Positions 8,176 to 16,586 of a stretch of 64,000 bases of DNA are shown here, one piece after another; positions within the stretch are counted from its first letter, which is position 1; each line of letters opens with the position of its first letter. Location of the stretch: contig NZ_CP061169.1 of NCBI RefSeq assembly GCF_011751765.2, positions 3,410,001 through 3,474,000 of the forward strand, read 5' to 3'. This DNA comes from Paramicrobacterium chengjingii (lineage in GTDB: Bacteria; Actinomycetota; Actinomycetes; Actinomycetales; Microbacteriaceae). The notes beneath the pieces were generated by a model that saw only the letters and a list, made by a program, of their open reading frames with translations, was not told the DNA's origin and did no database searches. Position numbers and translations under genes: made by a program.

Positions 8176-9399
8176 GTGAATTCGCAGCGCAAGATCCTCG
8201 AAGGCTATCGAGTGCTGGACTGCTCAATCGCTATGGCAGGGCCGTTTGCCACGCAGCGTCTCGGCGATCTCGGAGCCGATGTGATCAAGGTTGAACCGAC
8301 CGGCGGTGAATGGCAGCGACACGCGTCAGCCGGCGGCGCCTCGGGCAACGAAGTGAACGTGTCATTCCTCTCGCTCAATCGCAACAAGCGCTCGCTCGCG
8401 GTCGACCTGAAGTCCCCGGGGGGCAAGACCGTTCTTGACGAACTCGTGGCGAGCTCCGACGTGTTTCTTCAGAACTACCGGCCCGGAGTCGCCGCGCGCC
8501 TCGGCGTCGACTACGAGTCGCTTCGGCGCATCAACCCGCAGCTCGTGTACGTGTCGATCTCCGGGTACGGGGAAGACGGGCCGTACCAGACCCGCCCGGG
8601 TCAAGACCTTCTCTTGCAGGCAATGAGCGGTGCCATGTTCTCTACGGGAAGGGACGGCGAGCCTCCCCGGCCCGCGGGCCAGTATCTGGTGGATGCTGTG
8701 ACAGCATCCACCGCTTTCGAGGGCGTACTTGCCGCGCTCTTGCATCGTGAGAGAACAGGGGAAGGTCAGCTCGTCACCGTCAACATGCTCGATGCGATCA
8801 CAACATTTCAGATGCAGGAACTCTCGGTATTCACTGTCGGCAAGATTCCTCAGACGCGCGGTTCTGAAGCGCACGCGCACGTCTACATTCGAGCGCCGTA
8901 CGGAACGTTCAAGACGGCAGATGGGTTTGTCGCGCTCGCTTTTCCTCCGCTCGATGTTCTGGGGCGAGTTTTCGGTGAAGCGTATTTCAGCGAGCTCGAC
9001 AGCGAGGAGCACGGCTTCAGCCATCGAGATGAGATTTCTGCACTCACGGCACAGCACCTTGCCACAGACACCACGCAGAATTGGCTCGACCGTTTCGCAG
9101 AGGTGGGCATCTGGGCGGGGCCCGTTCTCGATTACGAGGCCCTAGTGAACGATCCGCAGATCATCCACAACGGCACCTTCGTCGAATACGACCATCACAC
9201 CGAGGGCCATGTAAAGACCCCCGGCTTTCCATACAAGTTCTCCAAGGCGCCACTCACGGTCGAGCGCGGTGCTCCGCTGACGGGTGAACACACGCATGAG
9301 ATTCTCACCGACATTGGAATGTCGGAGAGCGACGTTGACTCGTTGGCAGCCAACGGCTCCATCTATGCTCACCCCGAGAACGTGACCTCATCGCGATGA
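8176..9399 (+). CDS. CaiB/BaiF family (class III) CoA-transferase
   Basis: A 407-residue class III CoA-transferase, expected to move CoA between acyl groups in the cytosol. It opens ILEGYRVLDCSIAMAGPFAT, then LGDLGADVIKVEPTGG, NRNKRSLAVDLKS and VFLQNYRPGVAARLGVDY, all family hallmarks. The catalytic Asp is Asp144 in RPGQDLLLQAMSG. The GTG start at 8176 follows AAAGGAAGAG. Its stop overlaps the next start (ATGA). Presence of a CoA-transferase and a crotonase implies the pathway uses a CoA thioester, which is unusual beside sugar-type genes. Confidence 0.9.
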   Translation: MNSQRKILEGYRVLDCSIAMAGPFATQRLGDLGADVIKVEPTGGEWQRHASAGGASGNEVNVSFLSLNRNKRSLAVDLKSPGGKTVLDELVASSDVFLQNYRPGVAARLGVDYESLRRINPQLVYVSISGYGEDGPYQTRPGQDLLLQAMSGAMFSTGRDGEPPRPAGQYLVDAVTASTAFEGVLAALLHRERTGEGQLVTVNMLDAITTFQMQELSVFTVGKIPQTRGSEAHAHVYIRAPYGTFKTADGFVALAFPPLDVLGRVFGEAYFSELDSEEHGFSHRDEISALTAQHLATDTTQNWLDRFAEVGIWAGPVLDYEALVNDPQIIHNGTFVEYDHHTEGHVKTPGFPYKFSKAPLTVERGAPLTGEHTHEILTDIGMSESDVDSLAANGSIYAHPENVTSSR

Positions 9400-10547
9400 C
9401 CAGGTTCCGGGGACTCACGTGGGATCATCCCCGCGGTCGAACTGCCCTCGAGGAGGCCGCGGGGCGGTGGCGCCACCGTAACGACCCGCTCGATCTCGTG
9501 TGGGAAACGCACTCTCTTGAAGGCTTCGAGTCGAGCCCGATCGATGAGCTGGCAGACAGGTACGATCTCATTGTTCTCGACCATCCGCATCTCGGCGACG
9601 CCGTGAAGCACCAGAGCCTTCAGCCGCTCGATGATCTCTTCGGAGCGGCCGATCGTGAGCGCTGGGCTCGCGAGGCTATCGGACCGACCTTTCGCAGTTA
9701 CGTCTATGACGACCAGCTTTGGGCGCTGCCCCTCGACACCGCAGCTCAGGTCGCTGTAATCGCTCCCAACGTTGATGAGCCGCATCCCACCACCTGGGAC
9801 GAAGTCGAGTCGTTCGCCATCAACAACCGAGTTGCCCTCTCGCTCGCTGGCCCCCATGCGTTCCTGTCGTTCGCCTCGCTCTGTGTCGCCGTGGGCGAAG
9901 AGCCCGTCACCGGGCGCGACCAGCTCGTCGTGTCGCGGTCCGTCGGAGCTGAAGCGGCGGAGCGACTCAAGCGCATCGCGTCCATGTGCCCTCCGGGCAG
10001 CGGTGAGCTCAATCCCATTGAGCTACTGAGCGAGATGGCCGAACACCAGCTCGCTGACTACTGCCCTCTCGTGTTCGGTTATGTGAACTATGCTGACACG
10101 GCTCGAGCGCGGCGGCTGACGTTTGTCGATGCGCCATCGGTCGCTGCAGGAGGTCGCCCCGGGTCGACGCTTGGGGGCACGGGCATCGCCATTTCACGGC
10201 AATGCGATCCATCTTCTCAACTCATCGCGCATCTTCGTTGGCTGCTGCATCCGAACACGCAGCGAAACATCATTCCGCATTTCGCCGGGCAGCCGAGCAT
10301 GCGGAGTGCCTGGACCGACGCTCGCGTCAATCAGCTCAGCGGCGACTTTTACTCGAACACCGCCCGAACCTTGTATTCGTCGTGGATCCGACCGCGGTAT
10401 TCAGGGTTCATCGGCTTCCAATCAGAAGCGTCAGCACGAATCCGGTCGATGCTTGCTGGCGATATTGCCGTGCATGAATGTCTCGACCAGCTCGACAGGC
10501 TGTACGCAGAATCTCACCATGACGTGCCAGGAGGGCAAATCGCATGA
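9396..10547 (+). CDS. Solute-binding-protein-fold protein lacking a signal peptide
   Basis: A 383-residue protein that resembles family 1 extracellular solute-binding proteins: LIVLDHPHLGDAV, LWALPLDTAAQVAVIAPN, PTTWDEVESFA, GGTGIAISRQ. It begins MTRFRGLTWDHPRGRTALEE with no hydrophobic N-terminus and no lipobox, so it should be cytosolic. The start is fixed by a 4-nt ATGA overlap with the CoA-transferase, and its end overlaps the crotonase in the same way, so it is translated in tight coupling with two CoA enzymes. An intracellular ligand-binding or enzymatic role is inferred. Proteins of this kind are usually annotated as transporters by fold alone. Confidence 0.75.
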   Translation: MTRFRGLTWDHPRGRTALEEAAGRWRHRNDPLDLVWETHSLEGFESSPIDELADRYDLIVLDHPHLGDAVKHQSLQPLDDLFGAADRERWAREAIGPTFRSYVYDDQLWALPLDTAAQVAVIAPNVDEPHPTTWDEVESFAINNRVALSLAGPHAFLSFASLCVAVGEEPVTGRDQLVVSRSVGAEAAERLKRIASMCPPGSGELNPIELLSEMAEHQLADYCPLVFGYVNYADTARARRLTFVDAPSVAAGGRPGSTLGGTGIAISRQCDPSSQLIAHLRWLLHPNTQRNIIPHFAGQPSMRSAWTDARVNQLSGDFYSNTARTLYSSWIRPRYSGFIGFQSEASARIRSMLAGDIAVHECLDQLDRLYAESHHDVPGGQIA

Positions 10548-11326
10548 TCGACATCGACACCACCGACATCCATCTCGAGCTTGTCGACCACGTGCTGACC
10601 ATCACGCTCGATCGTCCAGCAAAACTCAACTCCGTGACTCAGCAGATGTCTGACGCGCTCGTCACAGTGACCGAATACGCTGACGCGTCAAACGATGTGC
10701 GCGCGATCGTGCTCACGGGCGCAGGCGGGCGCGCATTCTGCGCCGGATCGGACATCAGAGGCCTCGATGCATACGAGTCCCCGTGGGACTTTCGCAACCG
10801 TCCCGACTACTGCGACGCAATTCGGCATTGCCGCACACCGATCGTCGCCGCCGTCAACGGCTATGCACTCGGTGGAGGACTCGAGACCGCACTGAGCTGC
10901 GACATCATCATCGCGTCGAGCGCGGCGTCGTTCGCCGCGCCGGAGGTCAAGCTCGGCTGGATCGGCGGAGGCGGAATGACCACGCTCCTCACACGAGCAG
11001 TTGGCCCGAGCAACACCGCCCTGATGACAATGACCGGAGACCCGATCGATGCCGAGCGGGCACTGTCGTGGGGGCTCGTCAGCGAGGTCACGAGCCCTGC
11101 TGAGCTGCTTGCCAGGGCGCACGGGCTCGCTCGCGTCATCGCATCTCGACCGCCGATCGCCGTCGAGACGGCGAAGGCAAACCTCACCGCGTCGGCGAAC
11201 ATGACACAAGAGCAGGCGATTGTCTACGAACGAGATCTGCAGACCGTCTGCTTCGCCACCGACGACGCTCACGAGGGACGGCGCGCCTTCGCGGAGAAAC
11301 GCGACGGCATCTTCAGCAGACGATGA
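10544..11326 (+). CDS. Enoyl-CoA hydratase/isomerase (crotonase) family
   Basis: A 260-residue crotonase. Oxyanion-hole segments are AFCAGSDIRG near residue 66 and NGYALGGGLETAL near residue 107. Both glutamates used by true hydratases are present, in GGLETAL and in APEVKLGWIGGGG, so it may be a hydratase rather than only an isomerase. Length is normal. It is translationally coupled to the upstream SBP-like gene and followed by the FAH-family gene. Likely substrate is the CoA ester made by the class III transferase at 8176; the acyl group is unknown. Confidence 0.9.
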   Translation: MIDIDTTDIHLELVDHVLTITLDRPAKLNSVTQQMSDALVTVTEYADASNDVRAIVLTGAGGRAFCAGSDIRGLDAYESPWDFRNRPDYCDAIRHCRTPIVAAVNGYALGGGLETALSCDIIIASSAASFAAPEVKLGWIGGGGMTTLLTRAVGPSNTALMTMTGDPIDAERALSWGLVSEVTSPAELLARAHGLARVIASRPPIAVETAKANLTASANMTQEQAIVYERDLQTVCFATDDAHEGRRAFAEKRDGIFSRR

Positions 11327-11381
11327 GCAGCGTGTCGCGCGAGAACGGGCACTCCCCACTTCAGTTACCAAGGAGATCCGC

Positions 11382-12554
11382 ATGTGGATAGGTTCAGCAG
11401 AGCAGACACTCCCGGACGACGGGTTCTCGGGCACCCTGATCGGCCGAGTGTGGGACCCGGCCTCCGACGGCCCGTCGCCCGTAGCCGTGCGCGAAGACGG
11501 GGTGTTCGACCTGAGCCGAGACTTTGCGACAGTGCGCGACCTGTGTGAGATGGACGACCCGGCGGTCGCGGCGCAGTCGACGTCAGGGAGGCGTTTGGGT
11601 TCCTTCGACGAGATTCTGGCCAACACCGACACGTCGTCTCGAGAGAGCTCCCGCCCCTGGCTTCTGTCACCCATCGACCTTCAGACGGTCAAGGCTGCAG
11701 GCGTGACATTCGTTGTCTCAATGCTCGAACGAGTGATCGAAGAGCGAGCGCGAGGCGATGTCTCGGCGGCAGGCGACCTGCGCGAACGGATACTCGCGGA
11801 AGTCGGCGACAACCTTGCCGAGCTGCGCCCCGGCTCTGATGAGGCGCAACGTCTGAAGGAGATTCTGATCACAGAGGGGCTCTGGAGTCAATATCTCGAG
11901 GTCGGGATTGGTCCGGATGCTGAGATTTTCACGAAGGCTCCGACGCTTTCTTCCGTTGGCACTGCCGTTTCCGTGGGAGTGCTCGGATCGTCAACGTGGA
12001 ACAACCCGGAGCCCGAGGTCGCCCTCATCGTTCAATCCAACGGACGAATTGTGGGCGCCACTCTCGGCAACGATGTGAATCTGCGCGATGTGGAAGGCAG
12101 GTCGGCTCTCCTTCTGCCCAAGGCGAAAGACAACAACGGGTCGTGCGCTCTCGGCCCGCTTATTCGCCTGTTCGACTCACGTTTCACCCTCGACACGGTG
12201 AGACACTTGACTGTCCGTCTTGAAATCGATGGACCTGACGGTTTTCACCTCGATGGCGTCTCAGAGATGAGCGCCATCAGCCGAGACCCAAGCGAACTGG
12301 TTGACCAGCTCATCGGTCCGCATCATCAGTACCCCGATGGTGCTGCGCTCATGCTCGGCACGATGTTCGCGCCCGTTGCCGATCGTGGCGCGGTCGGGCA
12401 GGGGTTCACGCACAAGTACGGTGATATCGTGCGAATCTCTGCATCAAGTCTGGGCAGCCTTGTCAACGAAGTGAAACAAAGCGAGAGGTGTGAGCCATGG
12501 GAGTTTGGGCTTCGAGCTCTGATGACGAACCTGGCACGTCGAGGCCTTCTGTGA
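11382..12554 (+). CDS. Fumarylacetoacetate hydrolase (FAH) family protein, long form
   Basis: A 390-residue FAH-superfamily enzyme. The C-terminal catalytic half has the metal-binding pattern NNPEPEVALIV (E-x-E) and GNDVNLRDVEG (Asp). Relatives of about this length act on 2-keto-3-deoxy or 2,4-diketo-3-deoxy sugar acids, as dehydratases or C-C hydrolases, which fits the SDR and epimerase-like genes here. Assignment to one of those reactions is inference. The start ATG at 11382 follows AAGGAG; the open frame upstream overlaps the crotonase and was not used. Its stop overlaps the LacI start (GTGA). Confidence 0.82.
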   Translation: MWIGSAEQTLPDDGFSGTLIGRVWDPASDGPSPVAVREDGVFDLSRDFATVRDLCEMDDPAVAAQSTSGRRLGSFDEILANTDTSSRESSRPWLLSPIDLQTVKAAGVTFVVSMLERVIEERARGDVSAAGDLRERILAEVGDNLAELRPGSDEAQRLKEILITEGLWSQYLEVGIGPDAEIFTKAPTLSSVGTAVSVGVLGSSTWNNPEPEVALIVQSNGRIVGATLGNDVNLRDVEGRSALLLPKAKDNNGSCALGPLIRLFDSRFTLDTVRHLTVRLEIDGPDGFHLDGVSEMSAISRDPSELVDQLIGPHHQYPDGAALMLGTMFAPVADRGAVGQGFTHKYGDIVRISASSLGSLVNEVKQSERCEPWEFGLRALMTNLARRGLL

Positions 12555-13612
12555 TCGATTCGTCTGCTCAGCCTGATCCGTCAGACAAGAAGTCAACGTC
12601 GAGGTCCACTCGAACGGTGACTCTCACCGATGTGGCGCAGCACGCGGGCGTTTCGCCTCAGACCGTCTCTCGCTCTCTCAGATCCCCAGAGCTCGTCTCA
12701 GATTCCACCCGTGAGCGCGTGCGAGCATCCATCGCCTCAACCGGCTATGTGCCGAACCTTGCCGCCCGCAATCTTGCCTCCAATCGCAGCATGACGGTCG
12801 CTGCAATCATTCCTTCGATTTCGGCATCTGTTTTCGCTGACGCCGTGCACGGCCTCGATCATGAGCTCAGCTCGCACGGGTACCAGCTCTTCATCGGGTC
12901 AACGGACTATAGCGCCGACCGCGAGGAAGAACTCGTGCGCGCCCTGCTCGGGAGACGCCCCGACGGAATGTTCATTGTGGGAACCGAGCACACGGCCAAG
13001 GCGAATCAACTACTCAAGGAGGCTCGGATTCCCGTCGTCGAGGCGTGGAGCCTGACAGACAGCCCCATACACAGCCAGGTCGGCTTCTCCAACCGCGAGG
13101 CTGTTCGCTCGCTCGTTCAGTACGGCCATGCTCAGGGATACCGCCACCCGACATTCGCAGGATCACTGCAGCCAGGGGACGCACGAGCGATTGAACGACG
13201 GCGAGGCTTTGAAGCATCCGTTCGCGCAATCTATCCCAACGAGGCGATCCGCGTTCTCGATTCGGGAAATCACGGCGCAGACATGGATGCTGGGGTCGCC
13301 CTGCTGGACCGGGTACTCAGTGAGCATCCGGAGACCGATCTCATCGTCTTCTCGAGCGACATTTTTGCAGCGGGAGCGCTGCTCGAATGCGCTCGACGCC
13401 GGATATCGGTACCCGGTGATATTGCGGTCATTGGATTCGGCGACTTTGAGATCGCCGCACATACTGTGCCGCGCCTCACCACCGTGGCGGCGCCCAGCCA
13501 TGACATCGGCACGAGAGCGGGGCGCGTGCTGCTGGAAAGCATGCACTCTGCATCGGAGTCAACACAGGAGATCGATCTCGGGTTCACGATCGTCGCACGC
13601 GAGAGCGCCTGA
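12551..13612 (+). CDS. LacI-family transcriptional regulator
   Basis: A 353-residue LacI-type repressor. The HTH is at about residues 22-45 (VTLTDVAQHAGVSPQTVSRSL), followed by the hinge region NLAARNLASNRSMTVAAIIP and a sugar-binding core (GMFIVGTEH, VIGFGDFEIAAHTVPRLTTV). It is the last gene of the SDR-FAH operon, with a GTG start overlapping the FAH stop. An ATG at 12497 with GAGAGG upstream is an alternative that lengthens the N-terminus. The N-terminal 20-odd residues before the HTH are Ser/Asp-rich and unusual for LacI. Likely binds the paired operators at 6033-6146. Confidence 0.9.
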   Translation: MIDSSAQPDPSDKKSTSRSTRTVTLTDVAQHAGVSPQTVSRSLRSPELVSDSTRERVRASIASTGYVPNLAARNLASNRSMTVAAIIPSISASVFADAVHGLDHELSSHGYQLFIGSTDYSADREEELVRALLGRRPDGMFIVGTEHTAKANQLLKEARIPVVEAWSLTDSPIHSQVGFSNREAVRSLVQYGHAQGYRHPTFAGSLQPGDARAIERRRGFEASVRAIYPNEAIRVLDSGNHGADMDAGVALLDRVLSEHPETDLIVFSSDIFAAGALLECARRRISVPGDIAVIGFGDFEIAAHTVPRLTTVAAPSHDIGTRAGRVLLESMHSASESTQEIDLGFTIVARESA

Positions 13613-13625
13613 GCAGCGGGCTGCT
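13612..13625. terminator. Small hairpin shared by convergent gene ends
   Basis: AGCAG-CGGG-CTGCT overlaps the LacI stop and nearly reaches the TetR stop at 13624, so it could serve both directions. The stem is only 5 bp, hence weak. Confidence 0.35.
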
Positions 13626-14217
13626 AGGTGGCTCTAAGCGCCCCGACTATGATCGACTCGACGATTTCGTCGACCGCGCCGCGGTCGGGCGTCGCTCCAA
13701 GCTTCCCCGCGAACAGCAGATGCCCTGTACCCACGAGTGAGAGAGCGAGGGCGTTGACATCGGCACTCTGTGCAATACGATCTGCAGCCTGCTCACGAAC
13801 GAGATAATCGTCGATTCCCGACGTGGCCTGCGCGAGGAGGGGAATGCCGAAGGGCAATCCATCGCGCAGGCGTGCGCGAACCGCGTCGCGCGATGTCACG
13901 ATCGCGACTGCGCCGAGAGTCTCGGCGTCGAAGATGCCCACTAGAAGATCAACCAGGATGCCGCGAACTGTGCGCGTGCCAACAGCATCCGTTGCCTCGT
14001 TCACGTGCGCCTCGACACGTTCGACGTGTGCATTGACGTAGTCGGCGAGAAACTCGTCGAACGTCGCGAAATGACGATGCAGAACTCCCTTGGCGACTCC
14101 GGCCTCGGCAACCACCGCGCGACTCGTTAACGCACTTGGACCATCACGAACGAGCACACGCCCTGCCGCGGCAAACAATTGCTCGCGCGGATCGAGCAGC
14201 GCCATACCTGTAGGCAT
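13624..14217 (-). CDS. TetR-family regulator
   Basis: A 197-residue TetR-type repressor: HTH at about residues 28-52 (LTSRAVVAEAGVAKGVLHRHF) followed by TFDEFLADYV, then an all-helical ligand domain. It is divergent from a methyltransferase gene with 71 bp between starts; that space contains the inverted repeat TGGGCAATCGCCCA (14261-14274), a possible operator. The ligand is unknown. Confidence 0.88.
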   Translation of the reverse strand: MPTGMALLDPREQLFAAAGRVLVRDGPSALTSRAVVAEAGVAKGVLHRHFATFDEFLADYVNAHVERVEAHVNEATDAVGTRTVRGILVDLLVGIFDAETLGAVAIVTSRDAVRARLRDGLPFGIPLLAQATSGIDDYLVREQAADRIAQSADVNALALSLVGTGHLLFAGKLGATPDRGAVDEIVESIIVGALRAT

Positions 14218-14260
14218 GGGGGACGCCTTTCGCTCAGAGGTGAATGCTGCTTCTTGATAA

Positions 14261-14274
14261 TGGGCAATCGCCCA
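14261..14274. promoter_or_regulatory. Candidate TetR operator
   Basis: TGGGC-AATC-GCCCA inverted repeat in the 71-bp space between the divergent TetR and methyltransferase genes. Arms are short, so this is tentative. Confidence 0.35.
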
Positions 14275-14288
14275 CTTACGGTGAGCGC

Positions 14289-15098
14289 ATGGTCACTTTA
14301 CCCTCACCTGCATCTGACGCTCCTCACGAGCACCGTGGCATCGCAGAAGGATTCGGGGCGGATGCCGAGAGATACGACCGGGCGCGTCCGACCTACCCAC
14401 CTGCGCTCACCGACGCGATTATGGCCCGAAGCCCCGGTACCTCAATTCTCGACGTGGGAATCGGGACAGGTCTCTCCTCGCGCGGGCTCAGGGATGCCGG
14501 ATGCACCGTGCTCGGCGTCGAGCCTGACGAGCGCATGGCCGCCGTTGCTCGGCGCAATGGCTTCGCAGTCGAAACGTCACGCTTCGAGGAGTGGGATCCG
14601 GCCGGTCACCGTGTCGATACGATCATCGCCGGGCAGACTTGGCACTGGGTAGACCCGGTAGCTGGCGCTCGGAAGGCGGCTCAGGTCTTGGATCCCGACG
14701 GGCTTCTCGTCGCATTCTGGAACGCCGGAGACCCGGATCCTGACGTGGCGGCGGCATTTGCCGACGTGTACCAACGCATCGACACAGGGCTTCCCTTCAC
14801 CCCGTGGGCATCGTCGGAATCCGCAGTCTCGGGATACGGACGCTTTGTTGACGCCACGCGCGACGGTCTCGAGCAGGCCGGCGGTTGGTCGGAGCCCGAA
14901 CGGTGGCGCTTCGACTGGGAGGCCACCATCACGACACAAGCATGGCTCGATCAGGTCCCCACGTCTGGCGGGCACAATCGACTCGCGCCGGGAGTACTCG
15001 CTGAACTGCTCGAGGGCCTGGGCGACGCGATCGATACGCTGGGCGGCAGCTTCACGATGCATTATGCGACCGTCGCAATCGCGTGCACACGTCTGTAG
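14289..15098 (+). CDS. Class I SAM-dependent methyltransferase
   Basis: A 269-residue Rossmann methyltransferase of the Methyltransf_11 type. The SAM-binding loop is SILDVGIGTGLSSRGL, motif II is GVEPDERM, and GQTWHWVDP is the post-core segment typical of small-molecule methyltransferases of this group. The N-terminal AERYDRARPTYP stretch is also characteristic. Start ATG 14289 is preceded by GGTGAG. It faces the TetR gene and may be under its control. Substrate not identifiable. Confidence 0.85.
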   Translation: MVTLPSPASDAPHEHRGIAEGFGADAERYDRARPTYPPALTDAIMARSPGTSILDVGIGTGLSSRGLRDAGCTVLGVEPDERMAAVARRNGFAVETSRFEEWDPAGHRVDTIIAGQTWHWVDPVAGARKAAQVLDPDGLLVAFWNAGDPDPDVAAAFADVYQRIDTGLPFTPWASSESAVSGYGRFVDATRDGLEQAGGWSEPERWRFDWEATITTQAWLDQVPTSGGHNRLAPGVLAELLEGLGDAIDTLGGSFTMHYATVAIACTRL

Positions 15099-15122
15099 GG
15101 TGTTCGCCGCGGGCCGAAAGGC

Positions 15123-15578
15123 TCAGGAACTCACGTCCGTGATGCCAATGCGGCCGAGCAGCTTCCCCGCGATCTTGCCGAGAGAGTGAACGTCGTCATC
15201 CGTCAAACGCGCATCGACAAGTTCACGACGTGCCTCGCGTGCCACAAGGTAGCCGTCACGCGCGGCCGCCACACCGGCATCGGTGAGCGTGACGATCGCG
15301 ATGCGGCGGTTCGCGGCATCCGTTCGGCGTTCCACCCAGCCGCGCCGCACGATGCGATCTGCCAAACGCGTCATTCCGCTCGGGCTCATTGACAGGCGCG
15401 CTGCAGCCTCAGACATCGTGAGGCTGCGGTCCACAGCGTTTGCGAGGTACCAGAGCACCTGAAACTCCGACGACGACATTCCAACGCGCTCGGTGAGCCT
15501 CATGCTCAGCTCCGAATCGAGAAACGCAGCTGCCTTCTGCAGGTCCACCCACACCAGGTCGCGATCGCCGTCTTTCAC
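15123..15578 (-). CDS. MarR-family regulator
   Basis: A 151-residue winged-helix repressor: core SSSEFQVLWYLANAVDRSL, recognition helix LSMSPSGMTRLADRIVRRG and wing RRTDAANRRIAIVTLTDAG. It is divergent from an NmrA-type oxidoreductase, a common pairing in redox or phenolic stress control. The 81-bp space carries a 30-bp nested palindrome that is the probable operator for both genes. Confidence 0.9.
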   Translation of the reverse strand: MKDGDRDLVWVDLQKAAAFLDSELSMRLTERVGMSSSEFQVLWYLANAVDRSLTMSEAAARLSMSPSGMTRLADRIVRRGWVERRTDAANRRIAIVTLTDAGVAAARDGYLVAREARRELVDARLTDDDVHSLGKIAGKLLGRIGITDVSS

Positions 15579-15603
15579 GAGTTCAGGATATCGGGAATTG
15601 CGC

Positions 15604-15633
15604 GTGCAATCTTTGCGTTAGCAACTATTGCAC
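15604..15633. promoter_or_regulatory. Concentric palindromic MarR operator
   Basis: Outer arms GTGCAAT and ATTGCAC and inner arms TTGC and GCAA share the same centre (15618.5), giving a 30-bp doubly symmetric site between the divergent MarR (start 15578) and NmrA (start 15660) genes. Confidence 0.7.
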
Positions 15634-15659
15634 AATCAAACAAATGAAAGGTGTGAAGT

Positions 15660-16514
15660 ATGAGCTCGACAATTCTCGTCAGCGGCGCGACCGGAACCCA
15701 GGGTGGCGCAGTTGCCCGCGTGCTACTCGATCACGGCCACAGCGTGCGGGCAATGACGCGCAATCCCCACAGTGACGCAGCCCGTGCGCTGAGCGCGCTC
15801 GGAATAGAGGTCGTCGCCGCCGACTTCGACGAACCCGCGAGCCTGCGCGCTGCAGCATCCGGTGTTGATGCCGTATATGCGATGGGTACCCCGTATGGGT
15901 CGGATGCCGAGACTGAAGAGCGCCAAGCGAATACGCTTCTTGACGCCGCTGTCGCCGCCGGTGTGGGGTTCATCGTCTACTCGTCCGTTGCGAGCGCTCT
16001 GAACGACTCGAAGGTGCCGCACTTCGAGAGCAAGGCGCGCGTCGAGGAGCATCTTGCAACGCTGTCCGTTGCGCACACGGTTGTTGCTCCGGCGATGTTC
16101 ACCGACAACATCCTCGCCCCGCACAACACCGAGGCTCTCGCTCGCGGACACTACGCATTCGCCGTTGCCGCAGACACGCGCGTTCAGCAGGTTGCGATCT
16201 CAGATCTCGCCGAGTTCACAGCGCTCGTGTTCGATGACCCTCAGCGCTTTGCCGGCCAGCGCATCGAACTCGCGTCATCTGAAGAGACAGGAGCCGAAGT
16301 GGCCGATGCGCTCAGCGCGGCGCTCGGACGCACGATCGAGTACAGCGAGGTTCCTCTCGAGACGATCGAAGCGAGCGGCAATGACGACCTCGCCGCCATG
16401 ATGCGATTCCTCCGCGGGCCGGGCTACACCGTCAACATCGACGCACTGCACGCCGCGTACCCCGAGGTCGGCTGGCACACCGTGGAGAGCTGGGCGCGCG
16501 AGCAGAGCTGGTAG
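15660..16514 (+). CDS. NmrA-family NAD(P)-binding protein
   Basis: A 284-residue atypical SDR of the NmrA/HSCARG type. The dinucleotide motif SGATGTQGGAV is at residues 8-18, then VRAMTRNP, GIEVVAADFDEPASL and YSSVASA. There is no YxxxK catalytic pair, so it may be a redox sensor or quinone-reductase-like enzyme. Good ribosome site (GAAAGG). Its last codons contain an 18-bp stretch (16489-16506) that is repeated at 16778, beyond repeat module B. Confidence 0.85.
   Translation: MSSTILVSGATGTQGGAVARVLLDHGHSVRAMTRNPHSDAARALSALGIEVVAADFDEPASLRAAASGVDAVYAMGTPYGSDAETEERQANTLLDAAVAAGVGFIVYSSVASALNDSKVPHFESKARVEEHLATLSVAHTVVAPAMFTDNILAPHNTEALARGHYAFAVAADTRVQQVAISDLAEFTALVFDDPQRFAGQRIELASSEETGAEVADALSAALGRTIEYSEVPLETIEASGNDDLAAMMRFLRGPGYTVNIDALHAAYPEVGWHTVESWAREQSW
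16489..16506 (+). repeat. 18-bp direct repeat, left copy
   Basis: GCTGGGCGCGCGAGCAGA occurs here inside the NmrA 3' end and again, identical, at 16778-16795. The two copies bracket repeat module B. Confidence 0.85.
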
Positions 16515-16530
16515 GCACTAACCGCGCAAT

Positions 16531-16586
16531 CGGAGACCAACTTTTGCCATCGCCACGGGTCTTGGCATAGCAAAAGTTGCCCCCCG
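16531..16586. repeat. 56-bp palindromic intergenic repeat, copy B
   Basis: Arms CGGAGACCAACTTTTGCCAT and ATAGCAAAAGTTGCCCCCCG around the 16-nt loop CGCCACGGGTCTTGGC. This is the most diverged copy, with several stem mismatches. It is embedded in a longer module shared with copy C. Confidence 0.88.

Noticed and set aside
4600..13620. Island boundaries around the unassigned operon like those at 40-53 kb
   Set aside because: No matching direct repeats were found at the two ends.
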